A DNA stretch of 64,000 bases from positions 14,300-78,299 of the forward strand of contig NZ_JBHLXE010000097.1 of the NCBI RefSeq assembly GCF_042432445.1, given 5' to 3'. The position numbers and the translations under genes were made by a program. The DNA is from Thorsellia kenyensis (GTDB lineage Bacteria > Pseudomonadota > Gammaproteobacteria > Enterobacterales > Thorselliaceae). The number at the start of each line of letters is the position of its first letter. Position 1 is the first letter of the stretch. The notes beneath the pieces are model-generated. The model worked only from the letters and a program-made list of their open reading frames with translations. It ran no database searches and had not been told where the DNA came from. Shown here one piece after another: positions 55,853 to 63,935 of this stretch.

Positions 55853-57250
55853 TTATAAATGTTTAAGAGCCTTAATAATAGTCATTTTAGATGCTCTTTG
55901 CGCAGGGAGAATTGACGCAAAGATCGAAATTGCTATCATTAAAAATATTGAAAGTAAAATAATTTCATAGTCAGTCCATAGGTTTATGATAATCAATTGG
56001 GGATTAACTACACCGGGCGGAAACCATGTCATTTCAGCCTTGTTAATAAAAAAAGTTACACAAAGTGAAAAAATAATCGCTACAAAGCTACCAAATATAC
56101 CTAAAATTGTACCTTCCATAATAAATAACATACGAACACCGTTTTTGGTTAAACCAAGTGCACGGGTAGTCCCTATGTCATTAATTCTATCCATGACCGA
56201 CATATTGATAGTATTTGAAACTGTAAAAGTCACAACAATTAAAATTATGACCAGTATAAAACCGAAAATACCATTAAACATATCAACAATTTGCAGATAA
56301 ATTGGTTGAATCGAATAAAAATCCTTAATCGTCAAAGATTGATCAGGAAATTGATCTTTTAGTATATCATTAATTAAGACTCTAGCCCTGTCCATATATT
56401 CTGTTTTGTTCAGTTGAATAATGATGCTAGTTGCGATAGGGGCTTCATCATATAGAACAAGTGATTGAAGTAAAGAAAGATCCATTCCAACATAAATATC
56501 ATCTAACTCGCGAGAGCTTTGTTTTTCGATACCAATTACTTCAAGTCTACCAATATTGGGCATACCTGATTGTGTTGTAATAAGAAGATCTATTAGTCTC
56601 TTACCAGAATTAATTGGACTTTCACTAGTCAAATCAATAATATCATCGGGTAGTCTAGCCTGTTCTAAATTAGAAGGTGCTGAAGAAGTGATTTCTGGTT
56701 CACAAGGAACTGGATAATCTTTTGGAAGAAGATCACACATTCTCAGTACTAAAGCAAGACCACTGCCAATCGTTATGTCATTTTCTTTAAAATCAGCTGG
56801 CCAAGCGTCAATTTTAGGAAGCCTTAAATTATTGGGGTTCCAAACTTGCATTTTTATTTTGTCTTGAACATTAAATCCATTGACCCAAACAGTTCTTGTA
56901 GCGTCATTAAAGGTATAATTAGCAATACCACTCGTGGACAGATGCCCTGTGACCACAGTGGTCATTTTTGCTAATTCATCATTTGATTTAAGAGCATTTA
57001 TTACTTTTTCATAATCTTTAATGCTGTATTTTGTGGGATTACCTTTCCCATAGACAAGAAAATCACTATGTTGAATTTGTAGGTGTCCAAATGATCTGAC
57101 AAAAGCCGTTTCAAGAGAATATTGAATAGATGTATTGTAGCCTGCAAAAATAATCAAGCTTGTTAAACCTATGGTGATGGTGAAAAGTGTTGAAAGACTT
57201 TTTCTCCAATGCCTTATTAGGTTTCGAAAACTCATGGTGAAAAGTATCAT
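55853..57250 (-). CDS. FtsX/LolCE-type ABC permease (export module 2)
   Basis: A 465-residue inner-membrane permease. The N-terminal helix follows SFRNLIRHWRKSLSTLF. A large periplasmic domain (about residues 45-320) contains two cysteines close together (MCDLLPKDYPVPCEP) that could form a disulfide. The FtsX domain ends the protein, with the coupling loop NMSVMDRINDIGTTRALGL. A downstream ATG (residue 6) is also possible, and neither has a clear ribosome site. It partners the ATPase at 57387. Confidence 0.87.
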   Translation of the reverse strand: MILFTMSFRNLIRHWRKSLSTLFTITIGLTSLIIFAGYNTSIQYSLETAFVRSFGHLQIQHSDFLVYGKGNPTKYSIKDYEKVINALKSNDELAKMTTVVTGHLSTSGIANYTFNDATRTVWVNGFNVQDKIKMQVWNPNNLRLPKIDAWPADFKENDITIGSGLALVLRMCDLLPKDYPVPCEPEITSSAPSNLEQARLPDDIIDLTSESPINSGKRLIDLLITTQSGMPNIGRLEVIGIEKQSSRELDDIYVGMDLSLLQSLVLYDEAPIATSIIIQLNKTEYMDRARVLINDILKDQFPDQSLTIKDFYSIQPIYLQIVDMFNGIFGFILVIILIVVTFTVSNTINMSVMDRINDIGTTRALGLTKNGVRMLFIMEGTILGIFGSFVAIIFSLCVTFFINKAEMTWFPPGVVNPQLIIINLWTDYEIILLSIFLMIAISIFASILPAQRASKMTIIKALKHL

Positions 57251-57386
57251 TGCTATAAAAAACCTTTATATTGATTGTTAGTGTATTAATTAAATTAATT
57301 ATATTAATGCAGAGATTTTAATTGCATATTCTCAAAGGCGTTAATTGTATTTTTAATGGAAACTGAAATTAAACATACCTTTAGAT

Positions 57387-58079
57387 TTAATGAGGGTGGG
57401 AAGAAACAACACAACCATCTTTTATAAATATGGATTCATCAGCTTGGTTTATTATACTTTCATCATGGGAAGCTAAGACTAGCGCAATATTATGATTTTT
57501 TATCATGTTTTGCAGTAGATTAATTATATCTATTCCTGTTTGACTATCTAGATTGGCTGTAGGTTCATCAGCAATAATTAACCTTGGGTTGTGAACGATT
57601 GCCCTAGCTATTGCCACTCTTTGCATTTGTCCGCCAGAAAGTTCTCTTGGATAGTGATTTAATTTATTATCTAATTGAACTTCTTCAAGTGCCAACTTAG
57701 CCCTTTTTTTGCGCTCTTTTTTGGAAACCCCTTGAAGCATTAGGGGGTATTCAACATTTTCAGATGCAGTGAGAATGGGTAATAAATTAAAACTTTGAAA
57801 AATAAAACCAATATGATTTCTTCTAAAAAAACTTAATTCTTTATCGCTCTTTTTAGTGATGTCATAATCTTCAAAAACAATTTGACCTTTTGATGGCAAG
57901 TCCATAGCGCCAATTAGATGTAAGAGTGTACTTTTCCCACTGCCTGATTTTCCAGCAAAAACAGTAAATTTACCTTTAGAAATATTCAAGTTAATATTAT
58001 TGAGAGCAGTAAAAGGTAAATCTTTATTTTGAGAATAAACTTTTGAAACGTTGGTGATTTTTATTAGAGTATTTGTCAT
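57387..58079 (-). CDS. ABC transporter ATPase, LolD/MacB class (export module 2)
   Basis: A 230-residue ATPase. Walker A is AGKSGSGKST, the signature LSGGQMQR and Walker B LIIADEPTANLD, with VLASHDES carrying the switch histidine. It is the first gene of a four-gene operon (ATPase, permease, LolA-like, barrel). The permease follows after 136 bases, an unusually wide gap for such pairs. It is paralogous to the ATPase at 34541. Confidence 0.9.
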   Translation of the reverse strand: MTNTLIKITNVSKVYSQNKDLPFTALNNINLNISKGKFTVFAGKSGSGKSTLLHLIGAMDLPSKGQIVFEDYDITKKSDKELSFFRRNHIGFIFQSFNLLPILTASENVEYPLMLQGVSKKERKKRAKLALEEVQLDNKLNHYPRELSGGQMQRVAIARAIVHNPRLIIADEPTANLDSQTGIDIINLLQNMIKNHNIALVLASHDESIINQADESIFIKDGCVVSSHPH

Positions 58080-58635
58080 TATAGTAAAATTCTTTGAGCG
58101 TGATAAAAAAATTAATAAAAGTTGGTGTTTTTCGCGATAATCGGAATAAAAATTAAAAATTAAAAAATAAAAAATTGATCGATAACATCAAAATTTAATT
58201 ATCTGGCTTATTGTTGTTTAAACTAGCTTGAAATGATAGCAAACTATAATTGTAAGTTTTTAGTAGCGTATGAAAAAAGCATTTAAGTAAACAATGAAAT
58301 AATAATGCAACAAATGATCTCTAATAAAACATAAGCTACCTTTTGTTATAGTTGCTAGCTTCATGAGTAAGATAAAACTTAATCAAAAGCTATTTGTAAC
58401 TAATGCTTTGATATCAAAATGACATTTCTTGATAAGCTTAGCCATCTATTATACCAACTTGTAGTAGAACGTGTAGTTTATTTTTGATTGTTTTGTAAAT
58501 TTTAGTATAATTAAGATGCTTTTAATGTTTTAAGTGTCCAAGTATGGTCTTTTGGGGACCTTTAATTTTAAAAGCGTTAAAATTGTTTTTATGATTGATT
58601 TGTGTGTAGCTTTTATTATAAAATTATCAACCATT
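58080..58635. other. Spacer between export module 2 and tRNA-Arg
   Basis: About 556 AT-rich bases with no open frame. It should contain the promoter of module 2 (minus strand) and that of the tRNA (plus strand). Nothing else is recognised. Confidence 0.5.
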
Positions 58636-58710
58636 GTCCCCATAGTTAAATGGATATAACAAGCCCCTCCTAAGGGCTAGTTGCAGGTTCGATTCCTGCT
58701 GGGGACGCCA
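58636..58710 (+). tRNA. tRNA-Arg (anticodon CCT)
   Basis: Full cloverleaf: acceptor GTCCCCA pairs with TGGGGAC, the D arm contains TTAAATGGATA, and the anticodon stem AGCCC/GGGCT encloses CTCCTAA, giving anticodon CCT (CCU). The T arm is CAGG-TTCGATT-CCTG, followed by G and an encoded CCA. The integrase gene begins about 210 bases downstream, so its 3' end is the probable attachment site. Confidence 0.97.
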
Positions 58711-58922
58711 CTCAAATATCCTCACTTATTCTTACATGTTCTTTTATCCGTAAAATTCGCTTTTAAGACATCGACTTAACGTATCTTTTGTAAATTTTAT
58801 GTTCTCAAATGTTCTCACTTATTCGGTCATATTCCATTGCAATAGTTAATAATAGTAACATTGATAGTAACACGGAGTGGAGTGTAAATTCTTATGTTAC
58901 TATTATTGGAGAGCTTATTGAA

Positions 58923-60155
58923 ATGGCTAGAAAAATCAAACCTCTTACTGATACCGAAATTAAACAATCAAAACCAAAAGGCAGTGATATTACTCTTTTT
59001 GATGGTGATGGCCTAGAGTTACTAATTAGGGTTAACGGCACTAAGACTTGGCGGTTTAGGTACTATGCACCGTTGACAAAAAAAAGGGCTGTAATCACAA
59101 TTGGACAATATCCAATTATATCGCTGAAAGATGCAAGAAATAAAAAAATAGAGTTTTTAGAACATTTAACAAATGGCGAGGACCCTCGTAATTCAATTGA
59201 AATGCAAAGAACTAAAAAACATACCCTTGAAAAAGTGACATATGATTTTTTTGAAATTTATAAAACAAAAGGGCATACCGAAAAGACATTAAGCCGCTTT
59301 ATTCGCAATATGGAATTGCATATTTTACCGCACCTTAAAGATGTTGATATTGAAAAATTAAGCCCTCAAATGGTTTTACCAATCTTAACATCACTTCAAG
59401 CTAAAGGCACCATTCATAATGCTAATAGAACTGCTGAACAGCTAAATAAGATAATGGAGTACGCTCAAAATATGGGCTTAATATATGCAAATCCTTTAAG
59501 CAAAATAAAAATGATGCTGATGCCTGACCAAACAGTTAATCGTGTGACCCTGTCACCTAAAGAATTGCCGATATTGATGGATGTTATAATTAATGGGTTT
59601 ATTAATTTACAGACAAAACTTGTGCTTGAATGGCAGTTATTGACTATGACAAGGCCAAAGGAAGCCGCAACAGCTAAGTGGGAATATATAGATTTTGAGA
59701 ATGCCACTTGGACTATTCCTGCCAGCGATATGAAAATGCGCAAAGAGCATACAGTAGTATTATGCAAACAAGCATTAGTCGTATTAGAAGTAATGAAATT
59801 TGTGAGTTTAAGCAATATTTATGTGTTTCCTAATCGTTCGGACATCAATAAGCACATGTCAAAAGAATCTGGTAATAGCGCATTAAAAAATAATGGATTA
59901 AAAGGTAAGATTCAAGCACACGGAATGAGGGCGCTTGCTAGCACGATTTTGAACGAGGAGGGGTTTGACCCTGATCTAATTGAAACGGCTCTTAGCCATA
60001 CCGATAGCAATACAGTAAGAGCCGTTTATAATCGAAGTCAATACATTGAAAGAAGAAGGGTAATGATGGAGTGGTGGGGTAATCATATTGAGTCTGCCAT
60101 TGGAACTACAGCAGCTAAAGAAGCGTTAAAATTTAAGCTTAACAAACATGACTAA
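58923..60155 (+). CDS. P4-type tyrosine recombinase (integrase)
   Basis: Site-specific recombinase that integrates the island at the tRNA. Start at the ATG at 58923 (MARKIKPLTDTEI), with GGAG about ten bases upstream; the frame extends 38 codons further without support. The 410-residue product has the N-terminal DUF4102 domain (LFDGDGLELLIRVNGTKTW), a core-binding domain, and catalytic residues Arg in MTRPKEA, His-x-x-Arg in HGMRAL, a late His in LSHTDS and Tyr in VYNRSQYIERR. It is complete and apparently functional. Confidence 0.95.
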   Translation: MARKIKPLTDTEIKQSKPKGSDITLFDGDGLELLIRVNGTKTWRFRYYAPLTKKRAVITIGQYPIISLKDARNKKIEFLEHLTNGEDPRNSIEMQRTKKHTLEKVTYDFFEIYKTKGHTEKTLSRFIRNMELHILPHLKDVDIEKLSPQMVLPILTSLQAKGTIHNANRTAEQLNKIMEYAQNMGLIYANPLSKIKMMLMPDQTVNRVTLSPKELPILMDVIINGFINLQTKLVLEWQLLTMTRPKEAATAKWEYIDFENATWTIPASDMKMRKEHTVVLCKQALVVLEVMKFVSLSNIYVFPNRSDINKHMSKESGNSALKNNGLKGKIQAHGMRALASTILNEEGFDPDLIETALSHTDSNTVRAVYNRSQYIERRRVMMEWWGNHIESAIGTTAAKEALKFKLNKHD

Positions 60156-60333
60156 CCCTGTGGGATTCAATCCATTCTTGTACTTCAGTAGTAACATAAG
60201 CCTTTCTTTTAGTCCCAAGCAGTACTGGTTTAGGAAAGGTTTCATTTCTTCTTAAAAATGCGATAAAAGCAGAACGACTGTTATATCGCATTAATTCCAT
60301 AACTTCTTTGGTTAATAAATATTTCTTTTCCAT
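60139..60333 (-). CDS. AlpA-family transcriptional regulator / excisionase
   Basis: A 64-residue DNA-binding protein of the MerR-like AlpA type. It has LLTKEVMELMRYNSRSAF for the winged helix and ETFPKPVLLGTKRKAYVTTE, the family hallmark, then EWIESH. GGAGC precedes the ATG. It overlaps the integrase 3' end by 17 bases on the opposite strand. Such proteins control or direct excision of P4-like elements. Confidence 0.85.
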   Translation of the reverse strand: MEKKYLLTKEVMELMRYNSRSAFIAFLRRNETFPKPVLLGTKRKAYVTTEVQEWIESHRVSHVC

Positions 60334-60345
60334 ATAAGCTCCTAA

Positions 60346-60372
60346 AATAAAAAAGCCACCTTATTGGTGGCC
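60346..60372 (-). terminator. Terminator after the 129-residue island protein
   Basis: On the minus strand GCCACC/GGTGGC form a 6-bp stem with a five-base loop, followed by TTTTTTAT. It lies directly past the stop at 60375. Confidence 0.85.
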
Positions 60373-60374
60373 TG

Positions 60375-60764
60375 TTAATCAGTTTCCATATCATTAATTA
60401 GCGTTCGTTCAAATAACACCTGACGCATAATTCGTTCAGTTTCTGCAAAATCCAGATCATTAAAAGGACTATACTTATGAATATAAGCACGATCAATAGC
60501 ACAGCATGGATCACTTACTTGCCACGCTTCGATGAAATGGTTTGTCACCAAATATTTTTTGTTAACCAAGTACCCACCCTCGACAATTTCTATTAATACT
60601 GCAGGTTCAATATTCTGTTCAGCGTAAATACCAAGAATAAGATCGCCAAAATGGACTGTATCCAATGGAGTCCAGCCGTTCTTTTTGCATATTTCGTTAT
60701 GCTTAGCTCTGAATTCATCAGGGCTTCGGCACTCATAAAAGGATAGGTTAATAGCTTTATTCAT
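60375..60764 (-). CDS. Unknown island protein
   Basis: A 129-residue protein that overlaps the methyltransferase gene by eight bases, so the two are co-translated. The sequence has FHAK-like features (EFRAKHNEICKKNGWTPL), a beta-rich middle (ILGIYAEQNIEPAVLIEIVE) and an acidic C-terminus. I do not recognise a family. Phage-type hypothetical proteins next to MT-A70 enzymes are common. Confidence 0.6.
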   Translation of the reverse strand: MNKAINLSFYECRSPDEFRAKHNEICKKNGWTPLDTVHFGDLILGIYAEQNIEPAVLIEIVEGGYLVNKKYLVTNHFIEAWQVSDPCCAIDRAYIHKYSPFNDLDFAETERIMRQVLFERTLINDMETD

Positions 60765-61314
60765 CCGACCTCCAAATAACAGATGATTCTATTTCATTCC
60801 CCCATGCATCCCACCCATCAAATTTTTGTCTGGCAAATAATTCAACGCGAGGGATATCACCAAGTAAACGTTCCAAAGCTTGACGAATTTCATCAGGTTT
60901 TTGGCTGTGCTCACGTCTTGGGGCTGTTATGTGTTGGCAAATGCTAGCATCAAATCTAGGTGGTAACTTGCCTTTGACAGCAAACAAACAATCTTCACTG
61001 TTCGCTCTGGTCATGTGTCCCATACCAATTGCGCTGTTTCCCTTATTTTTATTTGTTTTATGCCATGTAAAACCTTTCATTGTCATTAAACGAAAGCCCC
61101 ACATTTCAACCACTTTCAATGCTTCAAGCGGTTGAGTTGGAACCCACCACATCGCAAGCAGGCAAGACTCTGCACTAATTTGATGAACTGGTAACCGGCA
61201 GATGTCTATCACACTCATCGTTGAGTACTTGAAATCTGCACCACGTTCACCGCTTTGGCACTTATCTCGGTATTGCCATGGTGGATCTGCGTAGATTAGG
61301 GTATATTTTTTCAT
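60757..61314 (-). CDS. MT-A70-family adenine methyltransferase
   Basis: SAM-dependent N6-adenine methyltransferase, probably acting on DNA. Start at the ATG at 61314, with GAGG just upstream; the frame allows seven more residues. The 185-residue product has the catalytic motif DPPW near residue 10, then LLAMWWVPT, and a phage-like GHMTRANSEDCLFAVKG. The C-terminus contains HSQKPDEIRQ and VELFARQKFDGWDAWGNE, typical of phage-borne MT-A70 proteins. No restriction enzyme is adjacent, so it is an orphan methylase, perhaps for anti-restriction. Confidence 0.9.
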   Translation of the reverse strand: MKKYTLIYADPPWQYRDKCQSGERGADFKYSTMSVIDICRLPVHQISAESCLLAMWWVPTQPLEALKVVEMWGFRLMTMKGFTWHKTNKNKGNSAIGMGHMTRANSEDCLFAVKGKLPPRFDASICQHITAPRREHSQKPDEIRQALERLLGDIPRVELFARQKFDGWDAWGNEIESSVIWRSDE

Positions 61315-61334
61315 ATAAACCTCTTTTTTAGGCA

Positions 61335-61358
61335 ATAAAAAACCCTCACTAGGAGGGC
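61335..61358 (-). terminator. Terminator after the 61-residue island protein
   Basis: CCCTC/GAGGG stem with a five-base loop, followed on the minus strand by TTTTTTATT. It adjoins the stop codon at 61358. Confidence 0.75.
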
Positions 61359-61543
61359 TATTTTTGTTTTTTGCAAAATAAAAATTGCTGTTCTGTTAAA
61401 GCTATTTTTCCTTTATTACTTAAAGAATCTAAGCATTGCTGATGAATGAATTTTTGATCATCTTTTTGCTTGTTGTAATAAATAGTTAAAATGCTAATAA
61501 GAAAAAATGAAGACAATAAAACTATGTAAGGTATATCTCTCAT
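61358..61543 (-). CDS. Small membrane-anchored island protein
   Basis: A 61-residue protein with one N-terminal membrane helix (IPYIVLLSSFFLISILTIYY) and a short polar tail with two cysteines. GAGG lies six bases before the ATG. It starts 14 bases after an even smaller membrane gene, in the style of phage lysis or moron cassettes. Family unknown. Confidence 0.6.
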   Translation of the reverse strand: MRDIPYIVLLSSFFLISILTIYYNKQKDDQKFIHQQCLDSLSNKGKIALTEQQFLFCKKQK

Positions 61544-61557
61544 ATGAGCCTCAAATT

Positions 61558-61635
61558 TTAATTAACGTAATGTGAAATGATATAAATAAATGTACCTACT
61601 AAAGTGCAAAATATAATTGCTTCTTTTCCACTCAT
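61558..61635 (-). CDS. 25-residue predicted membrane microprotein
   Basis: A short frame reading MSGKEAIIFCTLVGTFIY and ending HYVN, almost entirely one membrane helix. AAGGAAAATAGC places a good ribosome site eight bases before the ATG at 61635. It lies between the 309-codon membrane gene and the 61-residue gene, same strand. Size is below usual gene-calling limits. The call depends on the ribosome site and the hydrophobic composition. Confidence 0.5.
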   Translation of the reverse strand: MSGKEAIIFCTLVGTFIYIISHYVN

Positions 61636-61682
61636 GCTATTTTCCTTTTGATTAGAATGAAATAGCTGAGAAAAGAAATCAG

Positions 61683-62606
61683 CTATTTACATTTTATTAA
61701 AGTCACTTTTTCCGCATAACTAAGCGGTATCTTGGAAAAAATTAAATCATTTGAATTGATTGGATTAATAATTTTGAATGCCGCTTTCTTGTTTTCACAA
61801 TATCTAACAATATGACTCCCATCATAATGAGATGCCACTATCCCACCATCATTTAATTTGGTAAAAGATGTAAATGGTATTTGATAGAATATAAAGCCAT
61901 AGAAAAATGATGCAGTCATAGGGGCTAACAAAAGCATCGTTGCGTAAGAATACACATTTATTCTATATATCGTTCTGTTGTGGAGTTTTTTTTTGATAAA
62001 CCCCCTTTCACAAATGAATTGGATGTTTTTTAACACATTCAGTGTGATTGAGAATGATACAAATATAGTAAAAATAATATGTCCAATTGGAAGATACATT
62101 AATATAACGATAAGTATAAAATTAATTGCGAACCATCCATTTAAAGCTAGTACCATGTTTTTTTCATAGTTTTCGCTCATAGGCAATAGCAAATATACGA
62201 AACCGTTTACAATAATTCCCATTATTACCCAATGCATTATTTGATAATAATTAATAAGCCACATAATTTGCTTAATAGTCATAATATTATTAAATAGTAG
62301 TAGTATGAAAATAAATAAAAACGCAGAGAAAAACATTATATAAGCAAGATTAAAGAGGGCTTTTTTTGGTTTTTTATATCTTAAAAGGGTGCAATCAATT
62401 AATAAACCGGCAACCAAACAAAATATTATTAAAGGGAGTGTTCTTACTGAATATAAAAGGGCATCAGTAAAAGAGAACTTTAATAATGAAAATGGGTATC
62501 CAAAATAAAACATTTCTCCCAATTTAACAAAAAAAGTTAGAACATAAAACGCTACTAATAAAATTGTTGTAATTGGTAAAAAATCCTTAAACCTATTCAA
62601 GTCCAT
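61683..62606 (-). CDS. Unknown multi-pass membrane protein of the island
   Basis: About 307 residues from the ATG at 62606 (MDLNRFKDFLPI), with GGGG about nine bases upstream. Around seven hydrophobic segments fill the first 245 residues. A C-terminal polar domain of about 65 residues (after FYQIPFTSFTKLNDGG) ends with two cysteines flanking a Lys-rich stretch. A short helix-loop containing SHYDGSHIVRYC suggests a periplasmic or cytosolic sensor tail. No family recognised. It lies downstream of the RES-domain gene on the same strand but is separated from it by a terminator. Confidence 0.6.
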   Translation of the reverse strand: MDLNRFKDFLPITTILLVAFYVLTFFVKLGEMFYFGYPFSLLKFSFTDALLYSVRTLPLIIFCLVAGLLIDCTLLRYKKPKKALFNLAYIMFFSAFLFIFILLLFNNIMTIKQIMWLINYYQIMHWVIMGIIVNGFVYLLLPMSENYEKNMVLALNGWFAINFILIVILMYLPIGHIIFTIFVSFSITLNVLKNIQFICERGFIKKKLHNRTIYRINVYSYATMLLLAPMTASFFYGFIFYQIPFTSFTKLNDGGIVASHYDGSHIVRYCENKKAAFKIINPINSNDLIFSKIPLSYAEKVTLIKCK

Positions 62607-62693
62607 CAGCAATAGCCCCGCTTTTTAGTAAATTATTTAATAGTTAAATGTAACTATTATTGATCGACTAGATAAGCGGGTCAAAACTAAAGT

Positions 62694-62786
62694 CTAAAAT
62701 GGGGTTTTATCACTCAAATCAATAGAAAGATCACTAATATTGGCAAGTTGTTTTGATTATGACTTGAATGCTGTGATAGTTTTCAT
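62694..62786 (-). pseudogene. Short frame interrupted by a stop, or 9-residue leader
   Basis: GGAGTAACAGT directly precedes ATG at 62786. The frame reads MKTITAFKS, then TAA, and continues in frame as SKQLANISDLSIDLSDKTPF before a second stop. A single C-to-T change (CAA to TAA) would restore a 30-residue protein. Either a small gene with a nonsense mutation or a leader-type microORF. Low certainty. Confidence 0.3.
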
Positions 62787-62796
62787 ACTGTTACTC

Positions 62797-62823
62797 CAAA
62801 AAAAGCCCACTGGGTAGTGGGCT
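62797..62823 (-). terminator. Terminator after the RES-domain gene
   Basis: AGCCCAC/GTGGGCT form a 7-bp stem with a six-base loop, followed by TTTTTTT on the minus strand, about 95 bases past the stop at 62919. Confidence 0.85.
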
Positions 62824-62918
62824 AGTTAAATTAAATGCTAAGCTAATTAATTATGATTCTAGCTGAACAATTAATTCATCAGGTGAGGGTTAATATTAGA
62901 AATTACTATTTATATGTA

Positions 62919-63878
62919 TCAACTAAATTGACCATTAACAATTGCTCCATCAGAACCAATGATTCCATATTGGTTGTTAAGCTTTGTTTTATAAATGCCA
63001 TATCCATAAGACTCTTTAACATCAATTTGGTAAAACACTTTGTGATCTAGCTTATTATCGACTGCATTTTTTGTAAGTATAACAACAGGTTCCCCCTTTG
63101 ATTGTACCGATGGAAAAATAATTCCGTCAGCGCTGTTATTATTGAGCTTCAATAACGTATCGCAAATAACTGATGTCACATGATAAAGATTTGGATTTGT
63201 GTCTATTGAGCGTGACATGATATCGCTAAAAAAAGCATTGATTAATAAAAATGATTTATAGCCGTCATCATTAAGTAATTTTGTGAAATCCTCTATATGT
63301 TTAGTCATATTTTTAAAATGAGCATCACCGTAGTAATTAGGTTTTATTTGTCGGATAACACTATCTACTATACCAATATCATAGAGCTTTAGTTGCTCAG
63401 AATCCTTTTTGCTAGATAGTAAAAGATTGAACTGGGATTTTTTTGATGCTTTAACTTCTGAAAGAGTGGTATCAAAACAACGGTTGAAAAAAGTTGTTTT
63501 TTTTAAAGCATTAAGATTCCCCCAACTATCAAAAGCATTAGGTAGGACATCTAAACAAGCATAAAAGACAAATTTGCCCAATTTATTTGCCCTTCCTAAG
63601 TCACTACCATTTGGATTATAGGAAAGAGCGCTTACATTTTGTGGTATTCCTTTTGATTTTGTTGCACGGACAAATATTGGATTACCCTGAAAGTTATTTA
63701 AAAGCGCAAAATTCCCCATGAAAAATGGTTTTAGATAATTTATAATTTCAGTTTCACTTAGTATGGGATCATCACTACTAATGTGTCCATTTAGTATACC
63801 GATATTATTTGATAGAATTTGTGGGTTGGTTTCATTGAGATTATCTGATATTGGTTTAGATGAATCAATTTTTAACAT
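62919..63878 (-). CDS. RES-domain protein (NAD-degrading toxin-type fold)
   Basis: A 319-residue protein. Residues 66-270 follow the RES pattern: Arg71 in IFVRATKS, GRANKLGKFVFYACLD at 95-110, Glu141 in TLSEVKAS, and Ser257 in DGIIFPSVQSKGEPVVIL. These are the Arg, Glu and Ser that name the family. Known RES toxins (partners of Xre-type antitoxins) destroy NAD+. Here no Xre-type antitoxin is adjacent in the window. The N-terminal 60 residues and C-terminal 50 are extra. It stands on an integrative element, so a defence or stability role is plausible but inferred. Confidence 0.7.
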   Translation of the reverse strand: MLKIDSSKPISDNLNETNPQILSNNIGILNGHISSDDPILSETEIINYLKPFFMGNFALLNNFQGNPIFVRATKSKGIPQNVSALSYNPNGSDLGRANKLGKFVFYACLDVLPNAFDSWGNLNALKKTTFFNRCFDTTLSEVKASKKSQFNLLLSSKKDSEQLKLYDIGIVDSVIRQIKPNYYGDAHFKNMTKHIEDFTKLLNDDGYKSFLLINAFFSDIMSRSIDTNPNLYHVTSVICDTLLKLNNNSADGIIFPSVQSKGEPVVILTKNAVDNKLDHKVFYQIDVKESYGYGIYKTKLNNQYGIIGSDGAIVNGQFS

Positions 63879-63935
63879 GCATCCTCCTGCATTTATTCGT
63901 TACATTAATTTTGATTCGGTATACTCATCTATTCT

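Noticed and set aside
60757..61314. Restriction-modification system around the MT-A70 methylase
   Set aside because: No endonuclease or specificity gene is adjacent. Phage-type MT-A70 enzymes are commonly orphans.
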